From Ruminococcus sp. (GTDB lineage: Bacteria > Bacillota > Clostridia > Lachnospirales > Lachnospiraceae), in NCBI GenBank assembly GCA_023663085.1, contig JAMPIB010000004.1, positions 1-64,000 on the forward strand: a stretch of 64,000 nucleotides of DNA, in the 5' to 3' direction. Of the stretch, positions 7,972-17,040 are shown one piece after another. A model generated the notes under the pieces. That model saw only the letters and a list, made by a program, of their open reading frames with translations, was not told where the DNA came from and did no database searches. Every line of letters begins with the position of its first letter. Position 1 is the first letter of the stretch. Position numbers and translations under genes: made by a program.

Positions 7972-8228
7972 ATTTTATTGACTGCCAGTGCTAAACGGGA
8001 AACTTTTCTGGAAGCCGTATTCTTGTGGAATACACCTTTGCTGGCGGCCTTATCAATAGTAGCTGTTGCGGACAGTAACGCCGCCTTTGCAGCTTCTTTG
8101 TCATTTTCGGCGATCGCAGCGTTTACTTTCTTGACAGCAGTCTTAACGCCGGACTTGATAGCCTTGTTTCTTTCCGCTTTGGTCCTGTTGACCAGGATTC
8201 TTTTCTTCGCAGATTTAATGTTAGCCAA
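7965..8228 (-). CDS. rpsT: 30S ribosomal protein S20
   Basis: Small-subunit protein that binds the 5-prime domain of 16S rRNA early in assembly. The 87 aa protein MANIKSAKKRILVNRT... is basic, helical and of normal S20 length. The start is TTG at 8226-8228: AGGAGG lies 8 bases before it. A longer frame from GTG (8235-8237) would start inside the Shine-Dalgarno sequence and add only MCN, so it is rejected. Many bacterial rpsT genes use a weak start such as TTG for autoregulation. The gene stands alone with its own promoter and converges with the riboswitch operon. Confidence 0.97.
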   Translation of the reverse strand: MANIKSAKKRILVNRTKAERNKAIKSGVKTAVKKVNAAIAENDKEAAKAALLSATATIDKAASKGVFHKNTASRKVSRLALAVNKMA

Positions 8229-8317
8229 GTTGCACACCTCCTGTTTGTGATCAGATTTTTAAGGAAAGTGTCTCATTAATTCGGACACGGACGTTTTAAT
8301 GGAAACACACAGATATT

Positions 8318-8346
8318 ATTGTAGAATAAGTGTTAATTTCTGTCAA
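8318..8346 (-). promoter_or_regulatory. sigma-A promoter of rpsT
   Basis: On the minus strand a perfect TTGACA (8341-8346) and TACAAT (8318-8323) are 17 bases apart. The leader of about 80 bases can form a small hairpin (GTGTC / GACAC). Confidence 0.8.
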
Positions 8347-8491
8347 TACATAATTTGCATCTTTTTTGTGAAAACTAAGGCCATGCACTTTTTAAAGTCA
8401 AATAACCTGCCCGTGGAAATAAAAACGGGACACCCCTTATCTGCATATAGTAAACTGAGAAAAAGGAAAGAAGAAACGAGGACATGAGGAT

Positions 8492-9364
8492 ATGAGTTGG
8501 TTTCAGGTCAGAACAGACTTGGCGTTAGAAGCCAGAGAAAGTATTGACGGGAAAGAAAACGAAGTTCATGGAATAAAGGTAGAAGAAGAGTATGACGAGG
8601 ACTGCGACGTTCATATTACCAAAGTGATCATAGAGACCAAAAACGGCGCCAGGGCCATGGGAAAGCCGATGGGGACTTATATAACGTTAGAAGCACCGGC
8701 CATGATCGAGCCGGAGGAAGATTATCATCAGGAGATCTCTGATATTCTGGCCAAAGAGATCAGGGAGCTTATTAAAGATCCGGAGGAAGAAAAGTCCGTT
8801 CTGGTAGTCGGACTCGGCAACCGGGACGTCACGGCGGACTCTCTGGGACCCAATGTGGTCGATAATCTTTTTATCAACAGGCATATCGTACTGGAATATG
8901 GTAAAGTCGCCTATAACTGCTCTAAAATGCACATGGTCAGCAGTCTGGTGCCGGGAGTCATGGCCAGAACGGGTATGGAGTCGGCGGAAATAATAAAGGG
9001 TGTTATTGAACAGACAAACCCCGATCAGGTGATTGTTATCGACGCGCTGGCGGCCAGATCGACCAAGAGGCTCAACCGGACGATACAGATCACGGATACC
9101 GGTATCCATCCGGGTTCCGGCGTCGGGAATCACAGAAACGCCCTGACCAAAGAGAGCCTTGAAGTGCCGGTGCTGGCAATCGGTGTACCGACGGTCGTAG
9201 ATGCGGCGACCATTGTCGGAGACGCCATTGGCGAATATCCAAGCGCTCTTTCGGAACTGAATAATATGTATGTGACGAGTAAGGATGTGGATTTTCAGGT
9301 ACAGCAGATCAGCCATATCCTCTGTGATGCGCTGAACAAAGCCCTGGATATCTCGGTATCATGA
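8492..9364 (+). CDS. gpr: GPR germination protease
   Basis: Aspartic-type endopeptidase that degrades small acid-soluble DNA-protecting proteins when spores germinate. The 290 aa protein has the family opening RTDLALEARE, the block GLGNRDVTADSLGP (about 109-122) and HPGSGVGNHRNALT near 208. It is made as a zymogen; the segment before RTDLALE is short here. It is shorter than Bacillus GPR (about 370 aa) but close to clostridial members. GAGG lies 10 bases before the ATG. spoIIP follows after 73 bases, the order known from many spore formers. This is direct evidence that the organism sporulates or descends from one that did. Confidence 0.95.
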   Translation: MSWFQVRTDLALEARESIDGKENEVHGIKVEEEYDEDCDVHITKVIIETKNGARAMGKPMGTYITLEAPAMIEPEEDYHQEISDILAKEIRELIKDPEEEKSVLVVGLGNRDVTADSLGPNVVDNLFINRHIVLEYGKVAYNCSKMHMVSSLVPGVMARTGMESAEIIKGVIEQTNPDQVIVIDALAARSTKRLNRTIQITDTGIHPGSGVGNHRNALTKESLEVPVLAIGVPTVVDAATIVGDAIGEYPSALSELNNMYVTSKDVDFQVQQISHILCDALNKALDISVS

Positions 9365-9379
9365 GAGCGCCTGCCTCCT

Positions 9380-9407
9380 GCATATAATAGACAGTGGGGC
9401 ATACCGG
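9380..9407 (+). promoter_or_regulatory. Candidate sigma-E promoter of spoIIP
   Basis: GCATATA (9380-9386) and CATACCGG (9400-9407) are 13 bases apart and resemble the mother-cell sigma-E elements (about GMATATT and CATACAMT). spoIIP is a sigma-E regulon member in Bacillus. The -10 matches in the first five bases only. Confidence 0.4.
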
Positions 9408-9437
9408 AATGTTTCAGATGCCCGGATAGGGTGAACT

Positions 9438-10784
9438 ATGCGCATAAAAGGAAGAGGACTCTCCATACAGAGGAATAACGGGATTCATATCGGGCGCGGT
9501 ATTCTGCGGATCTTGCTCTTGGTCATATGTTTCATGGCGGGAGCAGCTTTTTTGCAGGAACTTTATTCTGGGGCCCGCTCACAGGAAAAAGAGGACAAAG
9601 GGCAGCTTCTTGTATGGCTGGAAGATTCTGTTATGAATATCTGGCTGCCGGGTATGGTGGAGACAGGAAAACGTCCGGACGATACGCATTACAACCTGCC
9701 CGAACGCCTTATCCTGGAGAATTTTCCGGTCATCCTCTGCGGTTTTGGGACGCAGGAAGAGTACGACAGAGTGATGTTACAGGAGAGCAGTTATGAAGAA
9801 CTGCTGTTATTGGAAGGGACAGACGAGAACAAAAAGGAAATAGCGGAAGACGCTCTGGAATACGACGAGAATGCGATTCATCTGGATAAGAGTCTGGAAG
9901 AAGCCTTTCTGGCGGAGAATGAACAGGTAAATGAAAATGCGTCTGCTGAGGGCGAAGAAGAAATCCTCTCTACAGATACGGTCTTTCATGAGGTGGAAGA
10001 GCCTGTATACCGTTATCAGTGGGCGGAACTGCAAGGCTTTGAGGAATTGAAAAAGGCTTTTTATGCGATAGATTCCACGACTATGGCGGATCCTTCACTG
10101 TTAAATGCGCAAAAGTTTCTGGAAAAGGATATGCGGATGCAGGGCGATAATGATAAACCGCAGATATTAATTTATCATACCCATTCGCAGGAAGGGTTTG
10201 CAGACTCTGTACCCGGTGACGACTCCACGACCATTGTCGGCGTGGGAGAGAAACTGGCGTCCGTTTTACGGGATAAGTACGGTTATCATGTGCTCCACCA
10301 TACCGAAAGTTTTGACAGGGAATCAAGAGATGCTTCTTATGGAAATGCGCTCCCGGCTATTGAAGAAGTGCTTGCGCAGAACCCTACGATCGAAGTGGTC
10401 ATCGATCTGCATAGAGACCAGATGCCGGAGGACAGAAGACTGGTTGTGGAACTGCAGGGCAGACCTACGGCGCAGTTCATGTTTTTCAACGGGCTGAGCA
10501 GGAGCGCCAAAAGCGGTGTGATAGAATCTTTGGAAAATCCTTATCTGGGCGATAATCTGGCTTTTTCTTTCCAGATGCAGACGGCCAGTAACGAATATTA
10601 TCCGGGCATTGCCAGAAGGATTTATTTAAAGGCTTACCGCTATAATCTGCACATGCGGCCCAAATCCCTGTTAATAGAGCTGGGGGCGCAGAACAATACG
10701 CTGGAAGAGGCCATGAATGCCGTCGATCCGCTGGCGCATATTTTACATCTTGTACTGTCGGGGGAGGAACCTGACGTGGATTGA
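9438..10784 (+). CDS. spoIIP: Stage II sporulation protein P
   Basis: Peptidoglycan amidase and endopeptidase of the SpoIID-SpoIIM-SpoIIP engulfment machine, acting outside the mother-cell membrane. The 448 aa protein has an N-terminal signal anchor (about residues 20-42), a long acidic linker (about 130-210) and the amidase-like domain with IYHTHSQEGF near 245, VVIDLHRDQ near 323 and LLIELGAQNN near 413, which hold the zinc-binding and catalytic residues of the family. It follows gpr and probably has its own mother-cell promoter. AGGGTG lies 6 bases before the ATG. Confidence 0.94.
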   Translation: MRIKGRGLSIQRNNGIHIGRGILRILLLVICFMAGAAFLQELYSGARSQEKEDKGQLLVWLEDSVMNIWLPGMVETGKRPDDTHYNLPERLILENFPVILCGFGTQEEYDRVMLQESSYEELLLLEGTDENKKEIAEDALEYDENAIHLDKSLEEAFLAENEQVNENASAEGEEEILSTDTVFHEVEEPVYRYQWAELQGFEELKKAFYAIDSTTMADPSLLNAQKFLEKDMRMQGDNDKPQILIYHTHSQEGFADSVPGDDSTTIVGVGEKLASVLRDKYGYHVLHHTESFDRESRDASYGNALPAIEEVLAQNPTIEVVIDLHRDQMPEDRRLVVELQGRPTAQFMFFNGLSRSAKSGVIESLENPYLGDNLAFSFQMQTASNEYYPGIARRIYLKAYRYNLHMRPKSLLIELGAQNNTLEEAMNAVDPLAHILHLVLSGEEPDVD

Positions 10785-10799
10785 GTACATATGGCCGAC

Positions 10800-10828
10800 T
10801 GGACAGCGGCTTCGGAATTTGCTATACT
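10800..10828 (+). promoter_or_regulatory. sigma-A promoter of lepA-hemW
   Basis: TGGACA (10800-10805) and TATACT (10823-10828) with a 17-base spacer, 45 bases before the lepA start. Confidence 0.7.
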
Positions 10829-10872
10829 GACTCTATATGGTTTGAAAAGAGAAGAGAAAGGCAAAAACGAAG

Positions 10873-12687
10873 ATGGCAACAGTAGATCAAAGCAAGATCA
10901 GGAATTTTTGTATCGTGGCGCATATCGATCATGGCAAATCAACGCTGGCGGACAGGATCATCGAGAAAACGGGACTCCTGACGAGCAGGGAAATGCAGGC
11001 GCAGGTACTTGACAATATGGAACTGGAGCGGGAGAGAGGCATCACCATCAAGGCGCAGACGGTGCGTATCGTTTATCGGGCGAAAGACGGGCAGGAGTAT
11101 ATCTTTAATCTCATTGACACGCCCGGACATGTGGATTTTAACTATGAAGTCAGCAGGAGTCTGGCGGCCTGTGACGGCGCTATCCTGGTAGTAGACGCCG
11201 CGCAGGGTATCGAGGCGCAGACGCTGGCCAACGTATATCTGGCGCTCGATCATGATCTGGATGTGTTTCCGGTCATCAATAAAATAGATTTACCCAGCGC
11301 GGATCCTGAACGTGTGAAAAATGAAATCGAAGATGTGATCGGTATCGAGGCGCAGGATGCGCCCCTCATCTCGGCCAAGAACGGTATCGGCATAGAAGAG
11401 GTGTTAGAGGCTGTCGTAGAGAAGATACCCGCGCCCAAAGGAAGTCCGGATGCTCCCCTGCAGGCGCTTATTTTTGATTCCGTGTATGATTCCTATAAGG
11501 GCGTCATAGTCTTTTGCCGTATCATGGAAGGCCGGGTGGCGAAAGGGACAGGCATTAAAATGATGGCCACGGGAGCGACTGCGGAAGTCGTGGAGGTCGG
11601 TTATTTCGGGCCGGGGCAGTTCATCCCCTGCGACGAACTTTCGGCGGGTATGGTAGGATATCTGACCGCTTCTATTAAAAATGTGAAAGATACGGCGGTG
11701 GGCGATACAATAACAGATGTTACCAATCCTTGCGCCGAACCGCTGCCGGGATATAAGAAAGTCAATTCCATGGTCTATTGCGGCATGTATCCGGCCGATG
11801 GCGCCAAGTATCCCGATCTGCGGGATGCGCTGGAGAAACTGAAATTAAACGACGCTTCGCTGAATTACGAGCCGGAGACTTCTATTGCTTTAGGTTTCGG
11901 TTTCCGTTGCGGTTTTCTGGGGCTTCTGCATCTGGAGATCATACAGGAGCGTCTGGAAAGAGAATATAATCTGGATCTGGTTACGACCGCACCGGGTGTT
12001 ATTTATCGTGTGCACAGGACGAACGGCGAGATGATCGAACTGACCAACCCTTCCAATCTGCCCGATCCTTCGGAGATAGAATATATGGAAGAACCCATCG
12101 TCAGTGCGGAGATCATGGTGACGTCGGAATTTATCGGCCCGATCATGCAGCTTTGTCAGGAACGCAGAGGCCGTTATGTCAGTACGGAATATATCGAGGC
12201 ATCCAGAGCATTGCTTAAATATGATCTGCCGTTAAACGAGATCATTTATGATTTTTTTGACGCCATGAAGTCCCGTTCCAGAGGATACGCGTCCTTTGAC
12301 TATGAAATGAAAGGATACGAAGAGTCTAAACTGCTCAAACTCGATATCCTCATCAATCACGAAGAGGTGGACGCGCTTTCTTTTATCGTCCATGCGGACA
12401 GCGCTTATGAGCGGGGCAGGAGGATGTGCGAGAAGCTAAAGGACGAGATACCCAGACATTTATTTGAAATCCCCATACAGGCCGCGGTAGGCGGGAAGAT
12501 CATCGCCAGAGAGACGGTCAAGGCCATGCGTAAGGATGTTCTGGCCAAATGCTATGGCGGCGATATCACCCGTAAGAAGAAGCTGTTGGAGAAACAGAAA
12601 GAGGGCAAGAAGAGAATGCGTCAGGTCGGTAACGTAGAGATACCGCAGAGCGCCTTCATGAGCGTACTGAAACTGGATGAGAATTGA
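10873..12687 (+). CDS. lepA: Elongation factor 4 (LepA)
   Basis: Ribosome-bound GTPase linked to back-translocation and initiation or biogenesis of ribosomes. The 604 aa protein has the usual length. G1 is [10 protein letters not shown] (about 16-25), the switch region has [11 protein letters not shown]3 is DTPGHVDF (about 77-84) and G4 is [11 protein letters not shown]. The LepA-specific C-terminal domain ends [16 protein letters not shown]. hemW follows within 40 bases, a common Firmicute arrangement. The pair is driven by the promoter at 10800-10828. Confidence 0.98.
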   Translation: MATVDQSKIRNFCIVAHIDHGKSTLADRIIEKTGLLTSREMQAQVLDNMELERERGITIKAQTVRIVYRAKDGQEYIFNLIDTPGHVDFNYEVSRSLAACDGAILVVDAAQGIEAQTLANVYLALDHDLDVFPVINKIDLPSADPERVKNEIEDVIGIEAQDAPLISAKNGIGIEEVLEAVVEKIPAPKGSPDAPLQALIFDSVYDSYKGVIVFCRIMEGRVAKGTGIKMMATGATAEVVEVGYFGPGQFIPCDELSAGMVGYLTASIKNVKDTAVGDTITDVTNPCAEPLPGYKKVNSMVYCGMYPADGAKYPDLRDALEKLKLNDASLNYEPETSIALGFGFRCGFLGLLHLEIIQERLEREYNLDLVTTAPGVIYRVHRTNGEMIELTNPSNLPDPSEIEYMEEPIVSAEIMVTSEFIGPIMQLCQERRGRYVSTEYIEASRALLKYDLPLNEIIYDFFDAMKSRSRGYASFDYEMKGYEESKLLKLDILINHEEVDALSFIVHADSAYERGRRMCEKLKDEIPRHLFEIPIQAAVGGKIIARETVKAMRKDVLAKCYGGDITRKKKLLEKQKEGKKRMRQVGNVEIPQSAFMSVLKLDEN

Positions 12688-12726
12688 TGAAAAGTAATGA
12701 AGATGAAAGAAACGGTCAGGGTGTCC

Positions 12727-13893
12727 ATGATGCGTGATCTGAGTATCTATATCCATATTCCCTTTTGTGTCAGAAAATGCCGCTATTGCGACTTTTTATC
12801 TTATCCGGCTCCGCTTAAGGAACAGGAAGAGTATTTGCAGTTACTGTTACTGGAAATAGAAAAACAGTCGCTATTGTATAAGGACCATCGGGTGATTTCG
12901 GTCTTTATCGGCGGAGGAACCCCTTCTCTGTTAGATCAAATGGCGGTGGAAAAGATATTAAATAAGTTAAATCAGGATTTCATTTTCTCTGAAAGCCCGG
13001 AAATTACGATAGAAGCGAACCCCGGTACTGTGACAAAGGAGAAACTGGCGGCTTGGAAAAAGGCCGGCATCAACCGGCTGAGCATCGGCGCGCAAAGCTG
13101 TGACGATTCGGAACTGCGGACGCTGGGCAGGATCCATGATCACCGGACTTTCTGTACGATGTATGAAGCGGCGAGGGAAAGCGGCTTTGTGAATATCAAT
13201 ATCGACCTTATGGCGGCCATTCCGGGACAGACTTACGATTCTTACCGGCAGACGCTGGAAAAAGTCCTTAAACTGGCGCCGGAGCATATTTCCGCCTATA
13301 GTCTCATTCTGGAAGAGGGCACATGGTTTTACGAACACCAAAACGAACTGGTCTTTCCTGCAGAAGAGGAAGACAGACGGCTTTATGAACTGACCGGCGA
13401 AATGCTCGCCGCTTATGGTTACAGGCGTTATGAAATATCCAATTATGCCAGAGAGGGATATGAGTGTCTGCACAATAAAGTCTACTGGCAGAGAGGCGAC
13501 TATGTCGGTTTCGGACTGGGGGCTGCTTCGCTGGTAGAAGAGGTACGTTGGAATAACGCATGTTCTTTTAATGAATACCGGGATATGCTGCAAAGATATG
13601 AGAGCGCTGGGGCTGCAGCGGTACCGGCGCGTACCGCCTTCGGGGAAAATATCACTTATTTAAGTCCGGAGGAGCAGATGGAGGAATTTATGTTTCTGGG
13701 ACTGCGTCTTATGCAGGGTGTCTCCAGAAACAAGTTTGCAAAGAAGTTTAAAAGGCCCATGCAGGACGTATATGGAGAGGTGATAGAAAACCTGAAAGCG
13801 GACGGCCTGCTCGTGGAAAATGGAGACTATATCAGACTGACGCCTTATGGAATTGATATCAGTAATTACGTTATGGCAAAATTCTTATTATAG
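12727..13893 (+). CDS. hemW: HemW-type radical SAM heme chaperone
   Basis: Radical SAM protein related to oxygen-independent coproporphyrinogen III oxidase. HemW members deliver heme and lack oxidase activity. The cluster motif is CVRKCRYCDF: CxxxCxxC followed by Phe, whereas true HemN has a fourth cysteine (CxxCxC), so HemW is the better call. The glycine motif FIGGGTPSLL and the C-terminal HemN domain (FMFLGLRLMQGVSR) are present. I prefer ATG 12727 (or 12730) because AGGG lies 5-8 bases upstream; the longer frame from 12697 has no ribosome site. It lies 39 bases after lepA. The true substrate in an anaerobe is unclear. Confidence 0.93.
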   Translation: MMRDLSIYIHIPFCVRKCRYCDFLSYPAPLKEQEEYLQLLLLEIEKQSLLYKDHRVISVFIGGGTPSLLDQMAVEKILNKLNQDFIFSESPEITIEANPGTVTKEKLAAWKKAGINRLSIGAQSCDDSELRTLGRIHDHRTFCTMYEAARESGFVNINIDLMAAIPGQTYDSYRQTLEKVLKLAPEHISAYSLILEEGTWFYEHQNELVFPAEEEDRRLYELTGEMLAAYGYRRYEISNYAREGYECLHNKVYWQRGDYVGFGLGAASLVEEVRWNNACSFNEYRDMLQRYESAGAAAVPARTAFGENITYLSPEEQMEEFMFLGLRLMQGVSRNKFAKKFKRPMQDVYGEVIENLKADGLLVENGDYIRLTPYGIDISNYVMAKFLL

Positions 13894-13908
13894 TTTGTCT
13901 GATAGTTG

Positions 13909-13937
13909 TTGAACTTTCGCAAATTAATTTGTATAAT
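13909..13937 (+). promoter_or_regulatory. sigma-A-type promoter upstream of the SigK-like gene
   Basis: TTGAAC (13909-13914) and a perfect TATAAT (13932-13937) with a 17-base spacer, starting 16 bases after hemW. The resulting leader would be about 120 bases. A vegetative promoter is unexpected for a late mother-cell sigma factor. Confidence 0.65.
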
Positions 13938-14064
13938 AGATTTTAACGATATGTTAGTATTGCCGGGCTGTCTTCCTTAAAATAGGACACTTTTATTTGA
14001 GTGGAAAGGCACTTGCACTGTCCCGAAGTCATAGAATAGAATAAATGAACTTTGGGGGCTTCTT

Positions 14065-14694
14065 TTGAAAACATTTAAGCAACCGCTGACGGCGAAAGAA
14101 GAAGCCGCATACCTTCGCCAGCTCAAAGAAGGAGACAGCGGGCAAAGGCAGACTGCCAAAGAAATACTGATTGAACGAAATTTACGTCTGGTAGCACATA
14201 TTGCAAAAAAGTATCAGAATGTTGATGAGGATATGGAAGATCTGATCTCCACAGGGACAATAGGGCTCATCAAGGCAATTGATTCTTTTGATGCAGGCAA
14301 AGGAAAACTCAGCACATATGCTTCAAGATGTATTGACAATGAATTGTTGATGTTACTGCGCTCGAAAAAGAAAACGTCCAGAGAAGTATCTCTTTATGAG
14401 CCGATCGGGACAGACCGAGAAGGAAATGAGATCAATCTGCTGGATATCATCGAACAGGAACAGCCTGATGTAGTAGAGCGGATGGAAGTAGAAGAGCATT
14501 TAAAACGATTATCGGGACTGTTGAATGAAAAGCTGGATGAACGTGAGAAAACGATATTAAAACTGCGGTACGGGCTTTTTGGCGACAGGGAAGTAACACA
14601 GAGGGAAATAGGGAGGAACCTGGGGATTTCCAGAAGCTATGTTTCCAGAATTGAGAAAAAAGCGTTGGAGAAACTGCGGGATGGATTTGAATAG
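14065..14694 (+). CDS. sigK: SigK-type sporulation sigma factor without pro-sequence
   Basis: RNA polymerase sigma factor resembling the late mother-cell factor sigma-K. The 209 aa protein has region 2 (RNLRLVAHIAKKYQN, DLISTGTIGLIKAIDSFD) and region 4 with a helix-turn-helix (TQREIGRNLGISRSYVSRIE). The N-terminus FKQPLTAKEEAAYL aligns with mature Bacillus SigK; the 20-residue membrane pro-peptide is absent. The frame opens only at 14035 after a TAG and contains no upstream start, so the TTG at 14065, 6 bases after GGGGG, is the only reasonable start. The reading frame is continuous, without a skin-type insertion. It could also be SigE-like, but the start of the protein favours SigK. The HD-GYP-like gene follows 25 bases later. 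Confidence 0.82.
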   Translation: MKTFKQPLTAKEEAAYLRQLKEGDSGQRQTAKEILIERNLRLVAHIAKKYQNVDEDMEDLISTGTIGLIKAIDSFDAGKGKLSTYASRCIDNELLMLLRSKKKTSREVSLYEPIGTDREGNEINLLDIIEQEQPDVVERMEVEEHLKRLSGLLNEKLDEREKTILKLRYGLFGDREVTQREIGRNLGISRSYVSRIEKKALEKLRDGFE

Positions 14695-14719
14695 TGAAGG
14701 GACTGGGGGATAAAATCAT

Positions 14720-15895
14720 ATGATCTTCGTCAAGAAAGATGATCTGAAAACAGGAATGCGGCTTGCACGGCCCATTTATAATAAGAACGGTGTATTGTTG
14801 TATGAAAGGAATTCCAAACTGACTGCGCAGGGCATCAACAGTATCAAGAACTTTGGCCTGATCGGTATTTTTGTCTTGGAGCCGGCCGAACCGGTTCCGC
14901 CGATGACGCAGGATGATATTGATTTCGAGCGTTTCCAGACGATATGCGTATTTTCTATTCAGGAGGAACTGGATCGTATCATACAGACCTGGAAATATTA
15001 TAAGATACAGACGATCACCTCCAGTGTGATCAAAAACTACGGGCATCTGGACAGGAAAATTAATTTCGTACAGAATCTGCGCAGTAAAGAGGATTATATC
15101 TATAAACATTCTCTGAATGTGGCGATACTGTGCGCGATGATAGCGCATACTATGAACGTGGCCGTATCAGACCAGCTTGAGACGGTCACAGCCGCTATTG
15201 TACACGATATCGGGAAACTCTCCGCACCCAAGCCGCTTTTACAGCTGGACAGCCTGAATGATGAGGAAAAAGAACAGATGCGGGCCTCTGAAATAGCGGG
15301 CTACGGACTTCTCGAACATGTGTTTGCAACGACGCCGAATATCAAGAGGATCTGTATGCAGGCGCAGGCCAATCTGGAGTGTCTGGAAAAGGGTAAGGAA
15401 TCCGAGAATAACAGGATGGTTATTGGGGCCAAGATTTTATGCGTTGCCGAGACATTTGATACGATGACGGCCGTGCAGTTGGATAAAGATCCGGAATCAG
15501 AGGTTGCGGCTTTCAAATTCCTGCTGAATAACCCGAAGTTTTTTGAGGAAAAAGTCGTGGAGGCTTTGAGCAATTCCATCAATATTCTCAATCCCGGTGT
15601 CAGCGTGGAACTCAATACCGGCGACAAGGCGCTGGTACTGACAGAGAACTTTAGAAATATTCTGAAACCGCTCCTGCTCACGTTTAAGGACAACCGTATC
15701 ATTGACTTGAGCAACCGCGCCTACGATGGGAAGATTGAAATAACAGATATTATGAAAACGATGGACAACCGTCATGTCATGGATATCGCGCTGTTAAAGA
15801 GACAGGGAATCGACGTGGAAGAACCCGTTTATGTAGAAGTGCCGTCGGAGACTGTAGAAGAGGCCGAAGAGGAATACGTTCCCGGCATGTTCTGA
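14720..15895 (+). CDS. HD-GYP-like domain protein with degenerate GYP motif
   Basis: The 391 aa protein has an N-terminal domain of about 120 residues (MIFVKKDDLKTGMRLARPI, typical of DUF3391-like heads of HD-GYP proteins) and an HD domain. His130 and the His162-Asp163 pair (IVHDIGKLSAP) are present, and AETFDTMTA corresponds to the conserved D-x-F/Y-D-A-x-T block. The signature HHExxDGxGYP is replaced by unrelated sequence (about residues 213-225). HD-GYP proteins normally hydrolyse c-di-GMP; this one may be inactive, use another nucleotide or act as a sensor. It is probably co-transcribed with the sigma factor before it and the PilT-like gene after it. Confidence 0.75.
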   Translation: MIFVKKDDLKTGMRLARPIYNKNGVLLYERNSKLTAQGINSIKNFGLIGIFVLEPAEPVPPMTQDDIDFERFQTICVFSIQEELDRIIQTWKYYKIQTITSSVIKNYGHLDRKINFVQNLRSKEDYIYKHSLNVAILCAMIAHTMNVAVSDQLETVTAAIVHDIGKLSAPKPLLQLDSLNDEEKEQMRASEIAGYGLLEHVFATTPNIKRICMQAQANLECLEKGKESENNRMVIGAKILCVAETFDTMTAVQLDKDPESEVAAFKFLLNNPKFFEEKVVEALSNSINILNPGVSVELNTGDKALVLTENFRNILKPLLLTFKDNRIIDLSNRAYDGKIEITDIMKTMDNRHVMDIALLKRQGIDVEEPVYVEVPSETVEEAEEEYVPGMF

Positions 15896-15942
15896 CCGGC
15901 AGGATGGGCATATATATAGGAAAGAAAGGCGTGGTTTGAGAA

Positions 15943-16851
15943 ATGTCTCTGATAAAAGAAATAATGCAGGCCGCGGCGGGTGAAGGCGCCTCTGATGTGC
16001 ATATCACGGCGGGGCTGCCGCCCAGGATGCGGATAAACGGTCATCTGCATTCCATGAATCTTCCGAAAATGACAGCCAAGGATACGCTGGAAATTGTACT
16101 GGAGATGATGACGGAACAGCAGCGCCGGGTTTATGAAGAATACGGAGAGTACAATATGTCTTTTATGATCCAGGGGATCGGACGCTGCCGCGTGAGTGTG
16201 TACCGGCAGAGAGGACAGACAGCGCTTTCCCTGCGTCTTATTAGTTTACAGATACCTTCCCCCGCAGAACTGGGGATTCCGGAGTCCGTGCTGGAATTGT
16301 ATGATAAAGAAGCCGGACTGATTCTTGTCACAGGCCCTGCGGGAAGCGGCAAGACCACGACGCTGGCATCCTTAATAGATAAGATCAACAGCAGCAGGGA
16401 GGTTCATATCCTCACGCTGGAATCGCCGATAGAATATCTGCATAAGCACAAACTGGCAATGGTAAATCAGCGGGAGATCGGACAGGATTCCTTAAGTTAT
16501 GCTGCCGCATTGAAAGCGGCTCTGCGGGAAGATGCGGATGTGCTCATGATCGGAGAGATAACGGATGCAGAAACGATAGAAGCGGCCCTGCTGGCGGCAG
16601 AAACAGGACATCTTGTACTGACTTCCATGAATGCGCTGGGAGCCGCGGATATGTTAGAGCGTATCGTAGACGCCTTTTTGCCGCATAAACAGCAGCAGAT
16701 GCGCAGGCGTTTTGCCAATGTGTTACAGGCTGTCGTTTTCCAGCAGTTAAAGCCCTCGCACGATGGCAGAGGCCGCGTGGCGTCGTTTGAAGTGTTAGAG
16801 GTCGATGAAGAAAAACGCATGTTATTAAAAGGCGAAAAAGCCAAAATCTGA
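15943..16851 (+). CDS. PilT-family type IV pilus retraction ATPase
   Basis: Hexameric motor ATPase of the PilT/GspE family. The 302 aa protein has the PilT-type N-domain (GASDVHITAGLPPRMRINGHL pattern near residue 13), Walker A GPAGSGKTTT near 130, an Asp box, a Walker B-like LREDADVLMIGEI near 189 and a His box (AETGHLVLTSMN). It ends soon after VFQQLKP and lacks the last 40-50 residues of most PilT proteins (about 345 aa). No pilin, PilB, PilC or PilM-Q gene is nearby; comM and dprA, both natural-transformation genes, follow on the same strand after a terminator. It may power a pilus encoded elsewhere. Confidence 0.85.
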   Translation: MSLIKEIMQAAAGEGASDVHITAGLPPRMRINGHLHSMNLPKMTAKDTLEIVLEMMTEQQRRVYEEYGEYNMSFMIQGIGRCRVSVYRQRGQTALSLRLISLQIPSPAELGIPESVLELYDKEAGLILVTGPAGSGKTTTLASLIDKINSSREVHILTLESPIEYLHKHKLAMVNQREIGQDSLSYAAALKAALREDADVLMIGEITDAETIEAALLAAETGHLVLTSMNALGAADMLERIVDAFLPHKQQQMRRRFANVLQAVVFQQLKPSHDGRGRVASFEVLEVDEEKRMLLKGEKAKI

Positions 16852-16867
16852 ACAGGTTGCCTAAACA

Positions 16868-16901
16868 GGTTGTCAGGAAAGTCTTGACAGCCTTTTTCTT
16901 T
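16868..16901 (+). terminator. Intrinsic terminator after the PilT-like gene
   Basis: An 8-bp stem GGTTGTCA / TGACAGCC (16868-16875, 16885-16892, one G-U pair) is followed by TTTTTCTTTT. Confidence 0.8.
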
Positions 16902-17040
16902 TCGCTTATGATTAGTTTTAATATGAATCTTAAATAAGAATCTTCTATTTTTCTATGGATTCCCGGCGTATCGCCGACGTATTCAAAAAAGACCGGTTCA
17001 TACAAAGAAAAAGGAAAGACAAAGGAGGAAAAGAAGTATT

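Noticed and set aside
7731..7994. 87-codon frame over the TPM Gly/His tail
   Set aside because: Out-of-frame reading of GGC-rich repeats; Ala/Glu low complexity only.
8437..8460. Sigma-F/G promoter for gpr (GCATATAGTA)
   Set aside because: No matching -35 at the proper distance.
8299..8487. 62-codon frame before gpr
   Set aside because: Covers the rpsT promoter on the other strand and has no ribosome site.
14028..14040. CATAGAAT as a sigma-E -10 for the SigK-like gene
   Set aside because: No matching -35 about 14 bases upstream.
14065..14694. Interruption of sigK by a skin-type element
   Set aside because: The frame is continuous from region 2 to region 4.
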